A DNA stretch of 64,000 bases from an uncultured Lachnospiraceae bacterium (GTDB lineage Bacteria; Bacillota; Clostridia; Lachnospirales; Lachnospiraceae): NCBI GenBank assembly GCA_910579285.1, contig CAJTTT010000003.1, forward strand, positions 51,118 through 115,117. Reading direction: 5' to 3'. Under the pieces are notes generated by a model. It did no database searches and was not told the DNA's origin. It saw nothing but the letters and a program-made list of their open reading frames with translations. Shown here piece by piece: positions 26,901 through 33,716 of the stretch. The translations under genes and the position numbers were made by a program. Each line of letters starts with the position of its first letter. The stretch's first letter is position 1.

Positions 26901-28711
26901 ATCTGAATAACATTAAGGTAGGCAAGGCGACCATGATCGTTGTGGCCAAGGACAACAGCGCCAAGATCAAGGGATCTGTCACGCAGACCTTCACGATTGC
27001 CAAAAGACCGGTTACCGATGCATCCATAACGGTGTCAAAGCCGTCGAGCGGCACCTATACAGGCGGCAAAGTGACGCCGAACATTACCGTGAAATACGGC
27101 AGCAGGATTTTGCAGAAAGGCAGAGACTACAAGGTTACCTACTACAATAATACCAAAGTGAGCACAGGGGTAACGGATCCTAAGAAACTGCCGTATGTGA
27201 AAATTGCAGGAGCCGGAAATTATACGGGCAATACGGACACGGACAAAGACGGTAACAAACTGACTTTTGCGATCTGGGAAAAGGATATTGACGATTTCAG
27301 CGTGACGGCTGAACTTACCGATCTGATTGATACCGGCAGGGAACAGACGGTTAAGGTGACGCTGAAGGATGGAAAGAAAAAGCTGTCTGCGGGCAGTCAG
27401 TATCGGATCTTGAAGATCACTGACGAGAAGGGCAGAGAGGTATATAAGTACGACAAACAGAAACCGACGGCCAAAGTGAAAGAGAAAGGAACCTATACCG
27501 TCACACTGGAAGGCCTGGGGAATTACAAAGGGGAAAAGAAAGAGAAGCTCAAGGTAGTTGGCGAGGAGTATATGCTTTCCAAGGCAGTCATTGCCAAAAT
27601 TCCCGATCAGATTTATACGGGCAACAAGATTGAGCTGGAGAACATCCTTGAAGTGAAGAACAAGGCGGGCGCTCCCCTTTCGTATGGCGAGGATTACACC
27701 GCGGTCTATACGAACAATATCAAGTCGGGAACCGCGAAAGTAACCATTAAGGCCAGGAACGGAAGCGGTTATGCGGGAAGTAAAACGGCCAGCTTTAAGA
27801 TCAAGAAGCGCGCGATTGTCGCTTCCGGGACGGATCTGAAGCCAAACCAGAAAATAGAAGAGTGCGGCATAATCACCTATGAGTTCTTGGAGAAGGACGA
27901 CATTTACAAGAATGCCGGCGACGGGGTGCACTATTATCCGTACAATGGCTATAACTGGACGCCGGAACTGAAGGTTTATGCGCAGAACGGCAAGGTGAAG
28001 AAACTGCTTGCAAAGGGCGTTGATTATACGGTTACTTTCAGCAACAATCAAAAGCCGAACGATATTCTGGAAGCCAAAAAACATGGTGTCATCACCATAA
28101 ACGGTAAGGGAAGTTACAGCGGCAAGGTGAAGTTTGAGGACGCCTTTGTCGTAAAAGACGTAACCCTCGATGATTTCGCGATAACGGTGAAACCTGCTGT
28201 ATACGACAACAAAGCGCTCAAGCCGGACATTACATTCGTGTATAAGGAAACCGGCACAACGCTTCCGATGAAGGCAGGCACGGCTTACACCGCAGCATAT
28301 AAAAACAATCGCAATGCGGTGAGCAGCATAAGCAAAGATAAAGAAGGTGCAGGCTGTGGTCCTTATGTGGAGATTAAGGAGAAAGGGATGCGGGCGTATA
28401 TGGGAACTGACGCATCAGGAAAACCCGTGGCATGCAGCGGCAAAAACAAACAGTCGCAGACGATCCACTTTACGATTACGACTGCCGCGATCACAGCAGC
28501 GAGTGTGAGCGAGATCAAGGTGCAGACCTACAACGGAAAACCGTCCAAACCGAGGTTGACCGTTAAGGTGAACGGAAAGAGCCTTAAAGAAGGCAGGGAT
28601 TATCTGGTCACCTATACAGGCAATACCGGGAGAAATGAGAGAGCAATGGCGACAATAGTCGGTATTGGCAATTATTCCGGCAGGGTTGAAAAACCTTTCA
28701 TCATCAAATAG
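20993..28711 (+). CDS. Very large secreted GH53 endo-beta-1,4-galactanase with binding modules
   Basis: This 2572-residue exported enzyme should cut beta-1,4-galactan side chains of pectin. ATG 20993 is chosen: AGGAGG lies 6 bases before it and a signal peptide follows (MGKQRRLYFRR, hydrophobic core, cleavage near VYAAQ). Order: acidic Pro/Asp/Glu linker (about 40-165); a carbohydrate-binding-like module with LQNGDFSEG (175-341); a duplicated block, each copy a YYYxG module plus FIVAR-like helices (about 348-1026); GH53 domain (about 1040-1390); Ig-like segment; a second module with ILVNPGFENGNTGW (about 1550-1700); a further domain; about eight Ig-like repeats to the end. Catalytic Glu are E1189 in VGNETN and E1286 in VAETSW. 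There is no LPXTG or SLH anchor. An upstream in-frame ATG at 20936 is less likely. Confidence 0.9.
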   Translation: MGKQRRLYFRRSMCGILSAAMIMSGLLVPDTAVYAAQPDVTGHAAETGMENEGAQTPGSEDAGTEESGEDHSEETGGQGGGSEKPANPDEGGNEEKPANPDEGGDPEEPANPDEDGDTEEDPDPDEGGDMQEEPSEDEDADPDETPDEGMEGEDGEALEEEETEETQKVLSAVRAGTYGELQNGDFSEGETVDGVWVPKIWKGSGDDYKSKDEGGYTATAHWWSENGCSISLSQVVENVKPGNYTISLEAYGDFAEDADDPISIQVKRVKQSGDTYVDIDSLAEKSLGDGPGWQWKTVKTDKFEVAVPSGETQVDLEIAVSGKLGTGQTINLDNVKFEEASDSENSSIDFYYYVGDVDAAEEIGLYYWGSNLSSEAEKAGWKVWNDGDTYAMSSVTGYTGWYSIPLTFENAGEAAGFKIVKKSEAAVNNDSSALFACSADSSNNPNIYSMLTGGDNTECAVKNYKPYLNEDVKTILRNVTLYAYDPAGAPCIQFTKDTKVSVVDEAAGTVSALPGKTEVDGGDGYIMAADTKANWYYLTFSAPGNINFDKAKICNFYTKQNGGSYVWSKNLVNGPTDEWGVDFTPVFSGSVFYKDGELSDSRSVSLGELKTLYGEAKEKYDEGKGAYSDASWTRFETAVKSADTAIKGLEGKGDDYTDDSPDAVSGISVESVFMELKDAMESLAMEVALYYYIGEAQAAGFTYWAEDGLDPIATSAPQTSDWHAWNDAKNVTYQMTAVAKYPGWYSIPISFTHGGGEDAGFSVHRYDGEKSTEVFTCSKKWAATEIYAELFSGESGVYAVSKGVGYAGEELIDALMRNVKIYVYDNEGVPAVGTASDLYYVNERRRKKDVIVPSQEADGVKYHNMTASESHANWYELTFSVPEPDENKKICGLYSLRESEEGNAAVYELMKTFVEGAAADGEQVDITGVFEGKVYYKNGTWYDQRPSTIDDLAALVKEADELIASDQDKPKYKHEDDGGAWTAFEAALSAAKAVLEKDKTANKPTDNEIVTAYNGLNTTMKKLVPIPLDSEYISVERVAVDEDFITGADVSSYISLRESGVVFKDADGRALSDAGFFRLLRDGGTNWVRIRIWNDPYNSSSGNGYGGGNSDLEKAKAIGRLATNAGMRVLIDFHYSDFWADPAKQKAPKAWESYSVDQKVNAVRSFTKESLEELRAAGVDVGMVQVGNETNNGICGEYDWANMAKIFNAGSEAVRAFDPECLVAIHFAEPQANNFVDLAGSLKSNNVDYDVFASSYYPFWHGTTENLTTKLSEIAKNYDKKVMVAETSWVTTWEDGDGHGNSAPKITQQLDYSVSLQGQADEIRDVVAAVENVNTKVPGAAIGMFYWEPAWISPYYVYQADGSVDQSLYKKNKELWEKYGSGWASSHSIEYDPSDAGLWYGGSAVDNQAWFDFDGKALETAKIYSYIRASATAEESGNSIANVKADLLAEVTVGEEIDWEQVTDIEVIFADGNKYTGAENAENNSNVGSPITNLSVKWDEKQQELVNTDQAGEYAVAGTVSCTYKIKDDAEETRTESFFVTLTIQVLPSGNILVNPGFENGNTGWTISDAVDAKVKSTDTTPHSGVSSLHFYDEAKDGLDFTVEQRVNALKAGIYTFGGYIQGEATSSDFQSAYVKVYNEKNELIGNYRNSCSMGGHRNWMKPEVTGIRVSDGDYVVVGMEVKVNKAESWGTLDDFYLYGSYGIAVDASIQNGKLTVSNLEPNSKEVVRVTATPDAGYYLSKLTVAGTGVTAAGIELAGNAGTLESSETDQASLSYNTDPDHKSDATMTASFRMPETTVTISAEFTSVFEGTDKIQISEVTVAGFTKDSADRFVYDTKQEYTGKNIQLDLDISYQGYRLTAADYTAQYKKNKEATTAETLAEITLKGKGKKFAGERKLYFEIVDTKTDISKAKLQFASPYDDEQKKTYYYTGDYVEPEVAAFVDREGNKIKDSAGTELVLTAGTDYTVKYLNNIKVGKATMIVVAKDNSAKIKGSVTQTFTIAKRPVTDASITVSKPSSGTYTGGKVTPNITVKYGSRILQKGRDYKVTYYNNTKVSTGVTDPKKLPYVKIAGAGNYTGNTDTDKDGNKLTFAIWEKDIDDFSVTAELTDLIDTGREQTVKVTLKDGKKKLSAGSQYRILKITDEKGREVYKYDKQKPTAKVKEKGTYTVTLEGLGNYKGEKKEKLKVVGEEYMLSKAVIAKIPDQIYTGNKIELENILEVKNKAGAPLSYGEDYTAVYTNNIKSGTAKVTIKARNGSGYAGSKTASFKIKKRAIVASGTDLKPNQKIEECGIITYEFLEKDDIYKNAGDGVHYYPYNGYNWTPELKVYAQNGKVKKLLAKGVDYTVTFSNNQKPNDILEAKKHGVITINGKGSYSGKVKFEDAFVVKDVTLDDFAITVKPAVYDNKALKPDITFVYKETGTTLPMKAGTAYTAAYKNNRNAVSSISKDKEGAGCGPYVEIKEKGMRAYMGTDASGKPVACSGKNKQSQTIHFTITTAAITAASVSEIKVQTYNGKPSKPRLTVKVNGKSLKEGRDYLVTYTGNTGRNERAMATIVGIGNYSGRVEKPFIIK
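21239..21382 (+). repeat. Four 36-base tandem repeats encoding an acidic linker
   Basis: Four consecutive 36-base units each encode 12 residues of the form EKPANPDEGGxx; the last is the most diverged (EEDPDPDEGG). Phase and unit length stay constant. Such in-frame repeats usually expand and contract by slippage and alter spacer length between the cell surface and the catalytic part. Confidence 0.85.
22034..24070 (+). repeat. Diverged internal duplication of a ~340-residue block in the galactanase
   Basis: Copy 1 (22034-23047) and copy 2 (23051-24070) share the same landmarks in order: YYYVGDVDAA / YYYIGEAQAA, GWYSIPLTF / GWYSIPISF, NVTLYAYD / NVKIYVYD, ANWYYLTFSAP / ANWYELTFSVP, and a closing FIVAR-like helical segment with SWTRFETAV / AWTAFEAAL. 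The copies are clearly homologous at protein level and well diverged at DNA level. Confidence 0.8.
26420..28708 (+). repeat. About eight tandem Ig-like repeats at the galactanase C-terminus
   Basis: Units of roughly 80-110 residues share a pattern L-x-x-G-x-D-Y-x-V-x-Y-x-N-N followed by V-x-I-x-G-x-G-x-Y-x-G. Examples are LTAGTDYTVKYLNN, LQKGRDYKVTYYNN, LSYGEDYTAVYTNN, LAKGVDYTVTFSNN and LKEGRDYLVTYTGN. They probably form an extended stalk or a cell-wall-associated region. Confidence 0.8.
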
Positions 28712-28722
28712 GGGTAAAAGAG

Positions 28723-28747
28723 AAAAGGGACAGATTGTCCCTTTTTT
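28723..28747 (+). terminator. Rho-independent terminator of the galactanase gene
   Basis: AAAAGGGACA (28723-28732), loop GAT and TGTCCCTTTT (28736-28745) followed by further T. The stem begins 11 bases after the stop codon. Confidence 0.88.
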
Positions 28748-28783
28748 CTTTGCAATTCTTTTCCTGCATATGGAAAAAGGGGA

Positions 28784-28839
28784 TTGACAAAGTAACTTGG
28801 TTATATTAAACTAACTATTGGTTAGAGAACACTAACCAA
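28784..28839 (+). promoter_or_regulatory. feoA promoter with DtxR-box-like palindrome
   Basis: A consensus -35 TTGACA (28784-28789) is followed 17 bases later by TAAACT (28807-28812). Overlapping the start region is the inverted repeat TTGGTTAG (28818-28825) and CTAACCAA (28832-28839) with a 6-base spacer. A second CTAAC (28811-28815) also pairs with GTTAG (28821-28825). The GGTTAG/CTAACC core resembles the DtxR box, which supports metal repression. Confidence 0.6.
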
Positions 28840-28899
28840 CGGGCGAGGTATCATAGCAGACAAAAGAAAAGCGGGAACGATAGAAAGGGAGGATAGAAA

Positions 28900-29112
28900 A
28901 TGAAGTTGAATGATGCAAAAACCGGGGAAACGTATTTTGTGAAAGACATCGAAACACAGGACGAAGAGCTGAAATCTTTTCTCTTTTCCCTAGGATGCTA
29001 CAGCGGGGAACCGATCACGGTGATTTCCCATATGAAGGGGGGATGCGTTGTCGCTATGAAAGACGCCAGATACAACATAGATACTGATTTAGCGCAAGCT
29101 ATTTCAATATAG
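28900..29112 (+). CDS. feoA: FeoA-family ferrous iron transport protein
   Basis: This 70-residue cytosolic SH3-like protein matches FeoA. Visible marks are the opening MKLNDAKTGETY, the middle FLFSLGCYSGEPITVI and GGCVVAMKDARYNID, where the family has its conserved G-x-x-x-G-x-x-I/V pattern. AAAGGGAGGATAGAA precedes the ATG. It is the first gene of feoAB and probably adjusts FeoB activity. The promoter region has a DtxR-box-like palindrome. Confidence 0.88.
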   Translation: MKLNDAKTGETYFVKDIETQDEELKSFLFSLGCYSGEPITVISHMKGGCVVAMKDARYNIDTDLAQAISI

Positions 29113-29135
29113 AAGAGTTTATTTTTTGCCAAATA

Positions 29136-29151
29136 GTTAGTTAATACTAAC
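29136..29151 (+). promoter_or_regulatory. Second DtxR-like palindrome between feoA and feoB
   Basis: GTTAGT (29136-29141) and ACTAAC (29146-29151) form an inverted repeat with a 4-base spacer in the feoA-feoB gap. It shares the GTTAG/CTAAC core of the site upstream of feoA. No good promoter was seen next to it, so it may act as an auxiliary site or roadblock. Confidence 0.45.
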
Positions 29152-29207
29152 AAGAGAGGCCGCTGGAATGAAAACAGTAAGAAATGAAAACGAGGAGGAT
29201 GCATGAG

Positions 29208-31292
29208 ATGAGAATTGCACTAACGGGAAATCCGAACAGTGGGAAGACCACGATGTACAACGCTCTCACCGGCAGAAATGAAAAGGTCGGCAACTGGGCG
29301 GGCGTCACCGTGGAAAAGAAGGAAAGTCCGATCAAGAAAGTTTATTACGATGGGAGGGAGGAGCTGATTGTGGTGGATCTGCCGGGCGCCTATTCCATGT
29401 CGCCCTTCACATCCGAGGAAAGCATCACAAGCGGATATGTGAAAAACGAGAATCCGGACGCCATCATCAATATCGTGGATGCGACCAACCTGAGCAGAAG
29501 TCTCTTTTTTACGACCCAGCTTTTAGAGCTTGGGATTCCTGTGGTGGTGGCTCTGAACAAGAGTGATATCAATGAGAAAAAGGACACGGAAATTAACATA
29601 CAGCTTTTGTCTGAGAAGCTTGGCTGTCCCGTGCTGCGGACTGTTTCCACAGCTTTCGGTCATAACGGGTTGAAAGAGGTGGTGGAGATGGCTGTCACTG
29701 TCATAGGCAGCGGGCAGAAGGCACCTTATGAGCAAGGGAAAATAGATCTGCATGATAAGGCGGCGGTGGAGGCGGCAGACAGGAACCGGTTTGCCTTTGT
29801 GAACGGGATAGTGGAGAGCGTGGAAAAGAGAAAGATCCTGACGAGGGAAAAGAACGGACAGGATAAGATTGACAAAGCGCTTACCAGCCCCTGGCTTGGG
29901 ATTCCGATTTTTGCGGTGGTCATGTTTCTGGTATTCCATATTTCCCAATCCACGCTCGGCACATGGATAGCCGACTGGCTGGCGGGCTGGATCGAAACCT
30001 TTCAGGGTTATGCGGCGGGTCTGGTGGAGAACGCCAATCCTTTTTGGCAGTCCCTGCTGGTGGACGGCATCATCGGCGGCGTAGGCGCAGTGGTGGGTTT
30101 CCTGCCTCTTGTGATGGTTATGTACTTCCTGATCGCACTATTAGAGGACTGCGGTTACATGGCGCGCGCTGCGGTGGTGCTTGACCCGATCTTTAAGAGA
30201 GTGGGACTTTCCGGCAGATCCGTGATTCCCCTGGTAATTGGCACGGGATGTGCGATTCCCGGCATTATGGCCTGCCGCACCATCCGCAATGAGCGGGAGA
30301 GGAGAGCGACTGCTATGCTGACGCCCTTTATGCCCTGTGGCGCAAAGCTGCCCGTGATTGCTCTGTTTGTGGGTGCATTTTTCCCGGAAACGCCGTGGGT
30401 CGGTGTGGCGATGTATTTTGCAGGCATTGCGCTGATCCTTTTAGGTGCGCTGCTGGTCAACGCAGTGACGGGCTACAAATTCAGGAAATCTTTCTTTATC
30501 ATGGAACTGCCGGAATATAAGATGCCGAGTCTGAAGAGAGCCGTCATTTCTATGCTGGGACGCGGTAAGGCATATATCATTAAGGCGGGAACCATTATTC
30601 TTGTATGCAATACGGTGGTGCAGATCATGCAGTCCTTTGACTGGCATCTGCAGGTGGTGGAGGAGGGAATGGAACATACTTCTATTCTGGCATCCATTGC
30701 TTCTCCCATCGCCGTTCTTCTCGTGCCGATTGTCGGTTTTGCGGCATGGCAGCTTGCGGCGGCTGCAGTTACCGGCTTTATCGCCAAGGAGAATGTGGTC
30801 GGCACGCTGGCAGTCTGCTATGGCCTTAGCGCGTTCATTGATACGGAAGAATTGGCGTTAGTCGGGGACGGAAATGTGGTGGCGCAGGTCATGGCGCTGA
30901 CAAAGGCGGCGGCGCTGGCATACCTGATGTTTAATCTGTTTACGCCGCCCTGTTTTGCGGCTCTTGGGGCGATGAACGCTGAGATGCGAAGCAGGAAGTG
31001 GCTGTGGGCAGGAATCGGTCTGCAGATGGGCATCGGGTTTACAGCAGCCTTTCTCGTGTATCAGATTGGTACGCTGATCACAACGGGAAGTCTGGGGAAC
31101 GGATTTATTCCGGGAGCTCTGGCGGTGCTTGCGATGGCATGCGCGGTTGTTGTACTGGCGCGGCATGGGAAGAGACAGTCTGTTCTGGAGGACGAGGAGA
31201 AGACTGTTGTCAGTCCGAGGAAGAGCCGGATAAAGTGTATCGGTTGTTCTGCCTGCGGGCATTGCGGTACTTCCCGGGAGACATGCCGGTAA
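29208..31292 (+). CDS. feoB: FeoB ferrous iron transporter
   Basis: This 694-residue inner-membrane Fe2+ transporter carries an N-terminal G-protein domain: G1 GNPNSGKT at residues 7-14, switch I segment VGNWAGVTVEKK, G3 DLPG and G4 NKSD. Gate-type membrane domains follow with ALLEDCGYMARAA, VIPLVIGTGCAIPGIMACRT and TPFMPCGAKLPVIAL. ATG 29208 is selected because GAGGAGG lies 10 bases upstream; earlier in-frame ATGs at 29184 and 29199 lack good spacing. The C-terminus ends in a Cys-rich tail (CIGCSACGHCG), which might bind metal or an iron-sulfur cluster in place of FeoC. The last 83 bases overlap the opposing AraC-type gene. Confidence 0.93.
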   Translation: MRIALTGNPNSGKTTMYNALTGRNEKVGNWAGVTVEKKESPIKKVYYDGREELIVVDLPGAYSMSPFTSEESITSGYVKNENPDAIINIVDATNLSRSLFFTTQLLELGIPVVVALNKSDINEKKDTEINIQLLSEKLGCPVLRTVSTAFGHNGLKEVVEMAVTVIGSGQKAPYEQGKIDLHDKAAVEAADRNRFAFVNGIVESVEKRKILTREKNGQDKIDKALTSPWLGIPIFAVVMFLVFHISQSTLGTWIADWLAGWIETFQGYAAGLVENANPFWQSLLVDGIIGGVGAVVGFLPLVMVMYFLIALLEDCGYMARAAVVLDPIFKRVGLSGRSVIPLVIGTGCAIPGIMACRTIRNERERRATAMLTPFMPCGAKLPVIALFVGAFFPETPWVGVAMYFAGIALILLGALLVNAVTGYKFRKSFFIMELPEYKMPSLKRAVISMLGRGKAYIIKAGTIILVCNTVVQIMQSFDWHLQVVEEGMEHTSILASIASPIAVLLVPIVGFAAWQLAAAAVTGFIAKENVVGTLAVCYGLSAFIDTEELALVGDGNVVAQVMALTKAAALAYLMFNLFTPPCFAALGAMNAEMRSRKWLWAGIGLQMGIGFTAAFLVYQIGTLITTGSLGNGFIPGALAVLAMACAVVVLARHGKRQSVLEDEEKTVVSPRKSRIKCIGCSACGHCGTSRETCR

Positions 31293-32088
31293 GCCGTTTG
31301 AACACGGTTATGAAATAATTGTAGTCAGAGAAGCCACAGGCGGAGGCGGTCTCGCTGATCTTCCATTCGGGATGTTCGGCGAGAAGCGCTTTCGCCTTTT
31401 CTATGCGGAGGTTTCGGATATGCTCTGCAATGCCGCATCCGTAATTCTGATCGGAAATTTCGTAGAGATAGGTCTTACCGATCTGGAAACGGCGGCACAG
31501 GTCAGAGGCGCTGATTTCCTCAGTGAAGTGTGCGCTGATATATTCGTCGATCTGGACGGGCAGTTCTTTCCGCTGAACGATGGACATCCGTTCCAGACAG
31601 AGATAGGAGGCCACAGCCTGCATGATGTGGGAGACAGAAACAATGTAATCCTCTGAAATGAGCGGGCTTGCCAGGCAGGCTTCTTCCAGCGCGTTCTTGT
31701 CAATGCGGTAGGAGGCACATTTTTCCCGGATGCTTTTCCAGCCTTCCCCGTAGCTTGGATAGGAAAATACATGCCCAAAAAACAGATACCCGATCACAAT
31801 ATTGCCTAAAGTAAGGGGCGCGATGCTCTCGGTTAATCCGGCATGGCAGCGGTAGGTGTAGGCGCTGCGTCTGCTTGCGGCCATCTCGCAGGCGTGGGCG
31901 TCACAGCGGGCACACTGGGCGGCGGCCGCCGGATCGGTCCGTATGATCCGGCAGCAGGGCGCGATCTGTTCCGGGTAGGCAGTCAGCTCATGGAAGGAGT
32001 CGTCAAATACCGTGATCCGCAGGCTGGTGATCTTATGGAAATCCTGTAGCAGGGAATTGAGTTTGGAAAGATTAAAGGTGGAAATCAT
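31210..32088 (-). CDS. AraC-family regulator with PocR sensory domain
   Basis: This 292-residue regulator has an N-terminal PocR domain (about 5-165), marked by the Cys cluster PCCRIIR, CARCDAHACEMA and YRCHAGL, and then a double helix-turn-helix AraC domain (about 185-285; ISASDLCRRFQIGKTYLYEI and ISETASACGFSDYNYF). PocR domains bind small hydrocarbon or sugar-derived ligands. The gene is divergent from the isomerase-kinase-epimerase operon, which it probably activates. Its 3' end overlaps the end of feoB by 83 bases on the opposite strand. Confidence 0.88.
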   Translation of the reverse strand: MISTFNLSKLNSLLQDFHKITSLRITVFDDSFHELTAYPEQIAPCCRIIRTDPAAAAQCARCDAHACEMAASRRSAYTYRCHAGLTESIAPLTLGNIVIGYLFFGHVFSYPSYGEGWKSIREKCASYRIDKNALEEACLASPLISEDYIVSVSHIMQAVASYLCLERMSIVQRKELPVQIDEYISAHFTEEISASDLCRRFQIGKTYLYEISDQNYGCGIAEHIRNLRIEKAKALLAEHPEWKISETASACGFSDYNYFITVFKRLTGMSPGKYRNARRQNNRYTLSGSSSD

Positions 32089-32138
32089 AATGTCCTCCGC
32101 TTTGATACATTGCAGGAATGGTTTTCGTTTCTGTTATG

Positions 32139-32166
32139 ATTATATCAGCTTTGCGAACAAATTCAA
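32139..32166 (-). promoter_or_regulatory. Promoter of the PocR/AraC regulator gene
   Basis: On the minus strand TTGAAT (32166-32161), a 16-base spacer and a perfect TATAAT (32144-32139). The divergent sugar operon lacks an equally good plus-strand promoter, as expected if activation by the AraC-type protein is needed. Confidence 0.5.
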
Positions 32167-32279
32167 AGAAAAGTGGACAGAAGTCTATATATTTCCCGAA
32201 GCAGGGGGATTAGAATGAGAGCATAACGGGTCAGGGCACGGCGGAGGTGGGCGTGCGATGAAAAAGGAGGACGAACAAA

Positions 32280-33683
32280 ATGAAAAGAATGACATTTGCT
32301 TTATGTTTCTGTAACCGGGGATTCATGCCGGGAGAGCTGATCTATGGGGCCAGAGAGGATATGATCCGGGCAGTGACGGATGCGGGGTATGATTATATCG
32401 CTATGGACGCGGAGCTGACGCGCTACGGCGGCGTGGAGACGAGGGATGAGGGACTGCTTTACGCCAAGTGGCTGAAAGAGCACGAAGGACAATATGACGG
32501 CGTGATCTTTTCCATGCCGATTTTTGCGGATGAAAACGGTGCAATCACGGCACTGCAGGATGCCGGTGTGCCCATTCTGATGCAGGCCTATCCCGATGAG
32601 ATTGGAAAGATGGATTTTGCTCACAGAAGAGACGCGTTCTGCGGCAAATTTTCCGTGACGGATGTTTTCACACAGTATCAGGTACCCTTCACCGTGCTAA
32701 AGCCCCATGTGGTGCATCCCCTCAGTGAGAAGTTTGCGGAGAATCTCAGAGATTTTGCAGCCGTCTGCCGGGTGGTGAACGGTATGAAACGCTGTAACAT
32801 CGGCTGTATCGGAGCGAGAACTACAGCGTTTAAAACGGTCCGCTTTGATGAGATTGCCATGCAGAAATATGGGATCAATGTGGAATCCTTTGATCTGTCG
32901 GAGCTTGTCTTTAAGGTGGGAAAGCTTGATGACGGGGACGAGAAGGTTGTGGCAAAGAAGGCGGCGCTGGAGGATTACACGGATTTTTCCGGCGTGTCCG
33001 AGGAGAAGAAGAATACCCTTGCGAAGATTTCGGTTGTCATCGACGAGTACATAGAAGTGTACCATCTGGATGCGCTTGCCCTTCGCTGCTGGAACGAGAT
33101 GGAGGAGATCTTGCGGGTGTGCCCCTGTGTGCTTTTGTCTGAGCTGAATGACCGGGGGATCACCGCATCCTGTGAGATTGACATGTGCTCCGCCGTCACG
33201 ATGCGGGCGATGGCGTTAGCCAGCGAAACGCCTACCACGGTTCTTGACTGGAACAACAATTACGGAGATGACGAGAACAAGGTGATTCTGTTCCACTGCG
33301 GGCCGGTGCCCAATTCCCTGATGACGGACAAAGGCCGGGTGACCAGCCACAAGATGTTCGACAAAACCGATGCGGGAAGCGGCTGCGGCACTTGCGAAGG
33401 GCGGATGAAAGCCGGGGACATTACGCTTTCCAACTGTCAGACGAAGGACGGAAAGCTGGTTGTGTACGCCTCAGAAGCCAGATTTACGGAGGACGAGATC
33501 GAGGAGGCGTTTTTCGGATGTGCGGCGGTCTGCGAAATCCCGGATATGCAGAATAAGCTGATTCGTCTGGCCAGAGGCGGCTTCAAACATCATACGTCTG
33601 TCGGTGCAGGGCATATGAAGGCGGTTTTGCGGGAGGCTTTTGTCACCTATCTCGGATATGAGTGGGTGGAGATTGACGGATAG
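32280..33683 (+). CDS. L-fucose/L-arabinose isomerase-family protein
   Basis: This 467-residue cytosolic protein resembles the fucose isomerase superfamily, which interconverts aldoses and ketoses with a divalent metal. Fold-typical stretches include DGVIFSMPIFADENGA near residue 80, NIGCIGARTTAFKTVRFDE near residue 178, ALALRCWNEMEEI near residue 263 and CEIDMCSAVTMRAMALASETP near residue 300. A late segment, HHTSVGAGHMKAVLREA, may help form the active site. GGAGGACGAACAAA precedes the ATG. It is the first gene of a three-gene sugar operon. Members of this family act on varied or unknown sugars, so the exact substrate is open. Confidence 0.8.
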   Translation: MKRMTFALCFCNRGFMPGELIYGAREDMIRAVTDAGYDYIAMDAELTRYGGVETRDEGLLYAKWLKEHEGQYDGVIFSMPIFADENGAITALQDAGVPILMQAYPDEIGKMDFAHRRDAFCGKFSVTDVFTQYQVPFTVLKPHVVHPLSEKFAENLRDFAAVCRVVNGMKRCNIGCIGARTTAFKTVRFDEIAMQKYGINVESFDLSELVFKVGKLDDGDEKVVAKKAALEDYTDFSGVSEEKKNTLAKISVVIDEYIEVYHLDALALRCWNEMEEILRVCPCVLLSELNDRGITASCEIDMCSAVTMRAMALASETPTTVLDWNNNYGDDENKVILFHCGPVPNSLMTDKGRVTSHKMFDKTDAGSGCGTCEGRMKAGDITLSNCQTKDGKLVVYASEARFTEDEIEEAFFGCAAVCEIPDMQNKLIRLARGGFKHHTSVGAGHMKAVLREAFVTYLGYEWVEIDG

Positions 33684-33716
33684 CATGCCGGCAGGCGTAA
33701 AGAGGGAGGCGGTTTT

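Noticed and set aside
27035..28084. A 349-codon minus-strand frame inside the galactanase gene.
   Set aside because: It mirrors the codon pattern of the Ig-like repeats; there is no start signal and no recognisable domain.
28600..28711. A wall-sorting LPXTG or SLH anchor at the galactanase C-terminus.
   Set aside because: The protein ends in an Ig-like repeat (PFIIK) with no LPXTG, hydrophobic segment or SLH motif.
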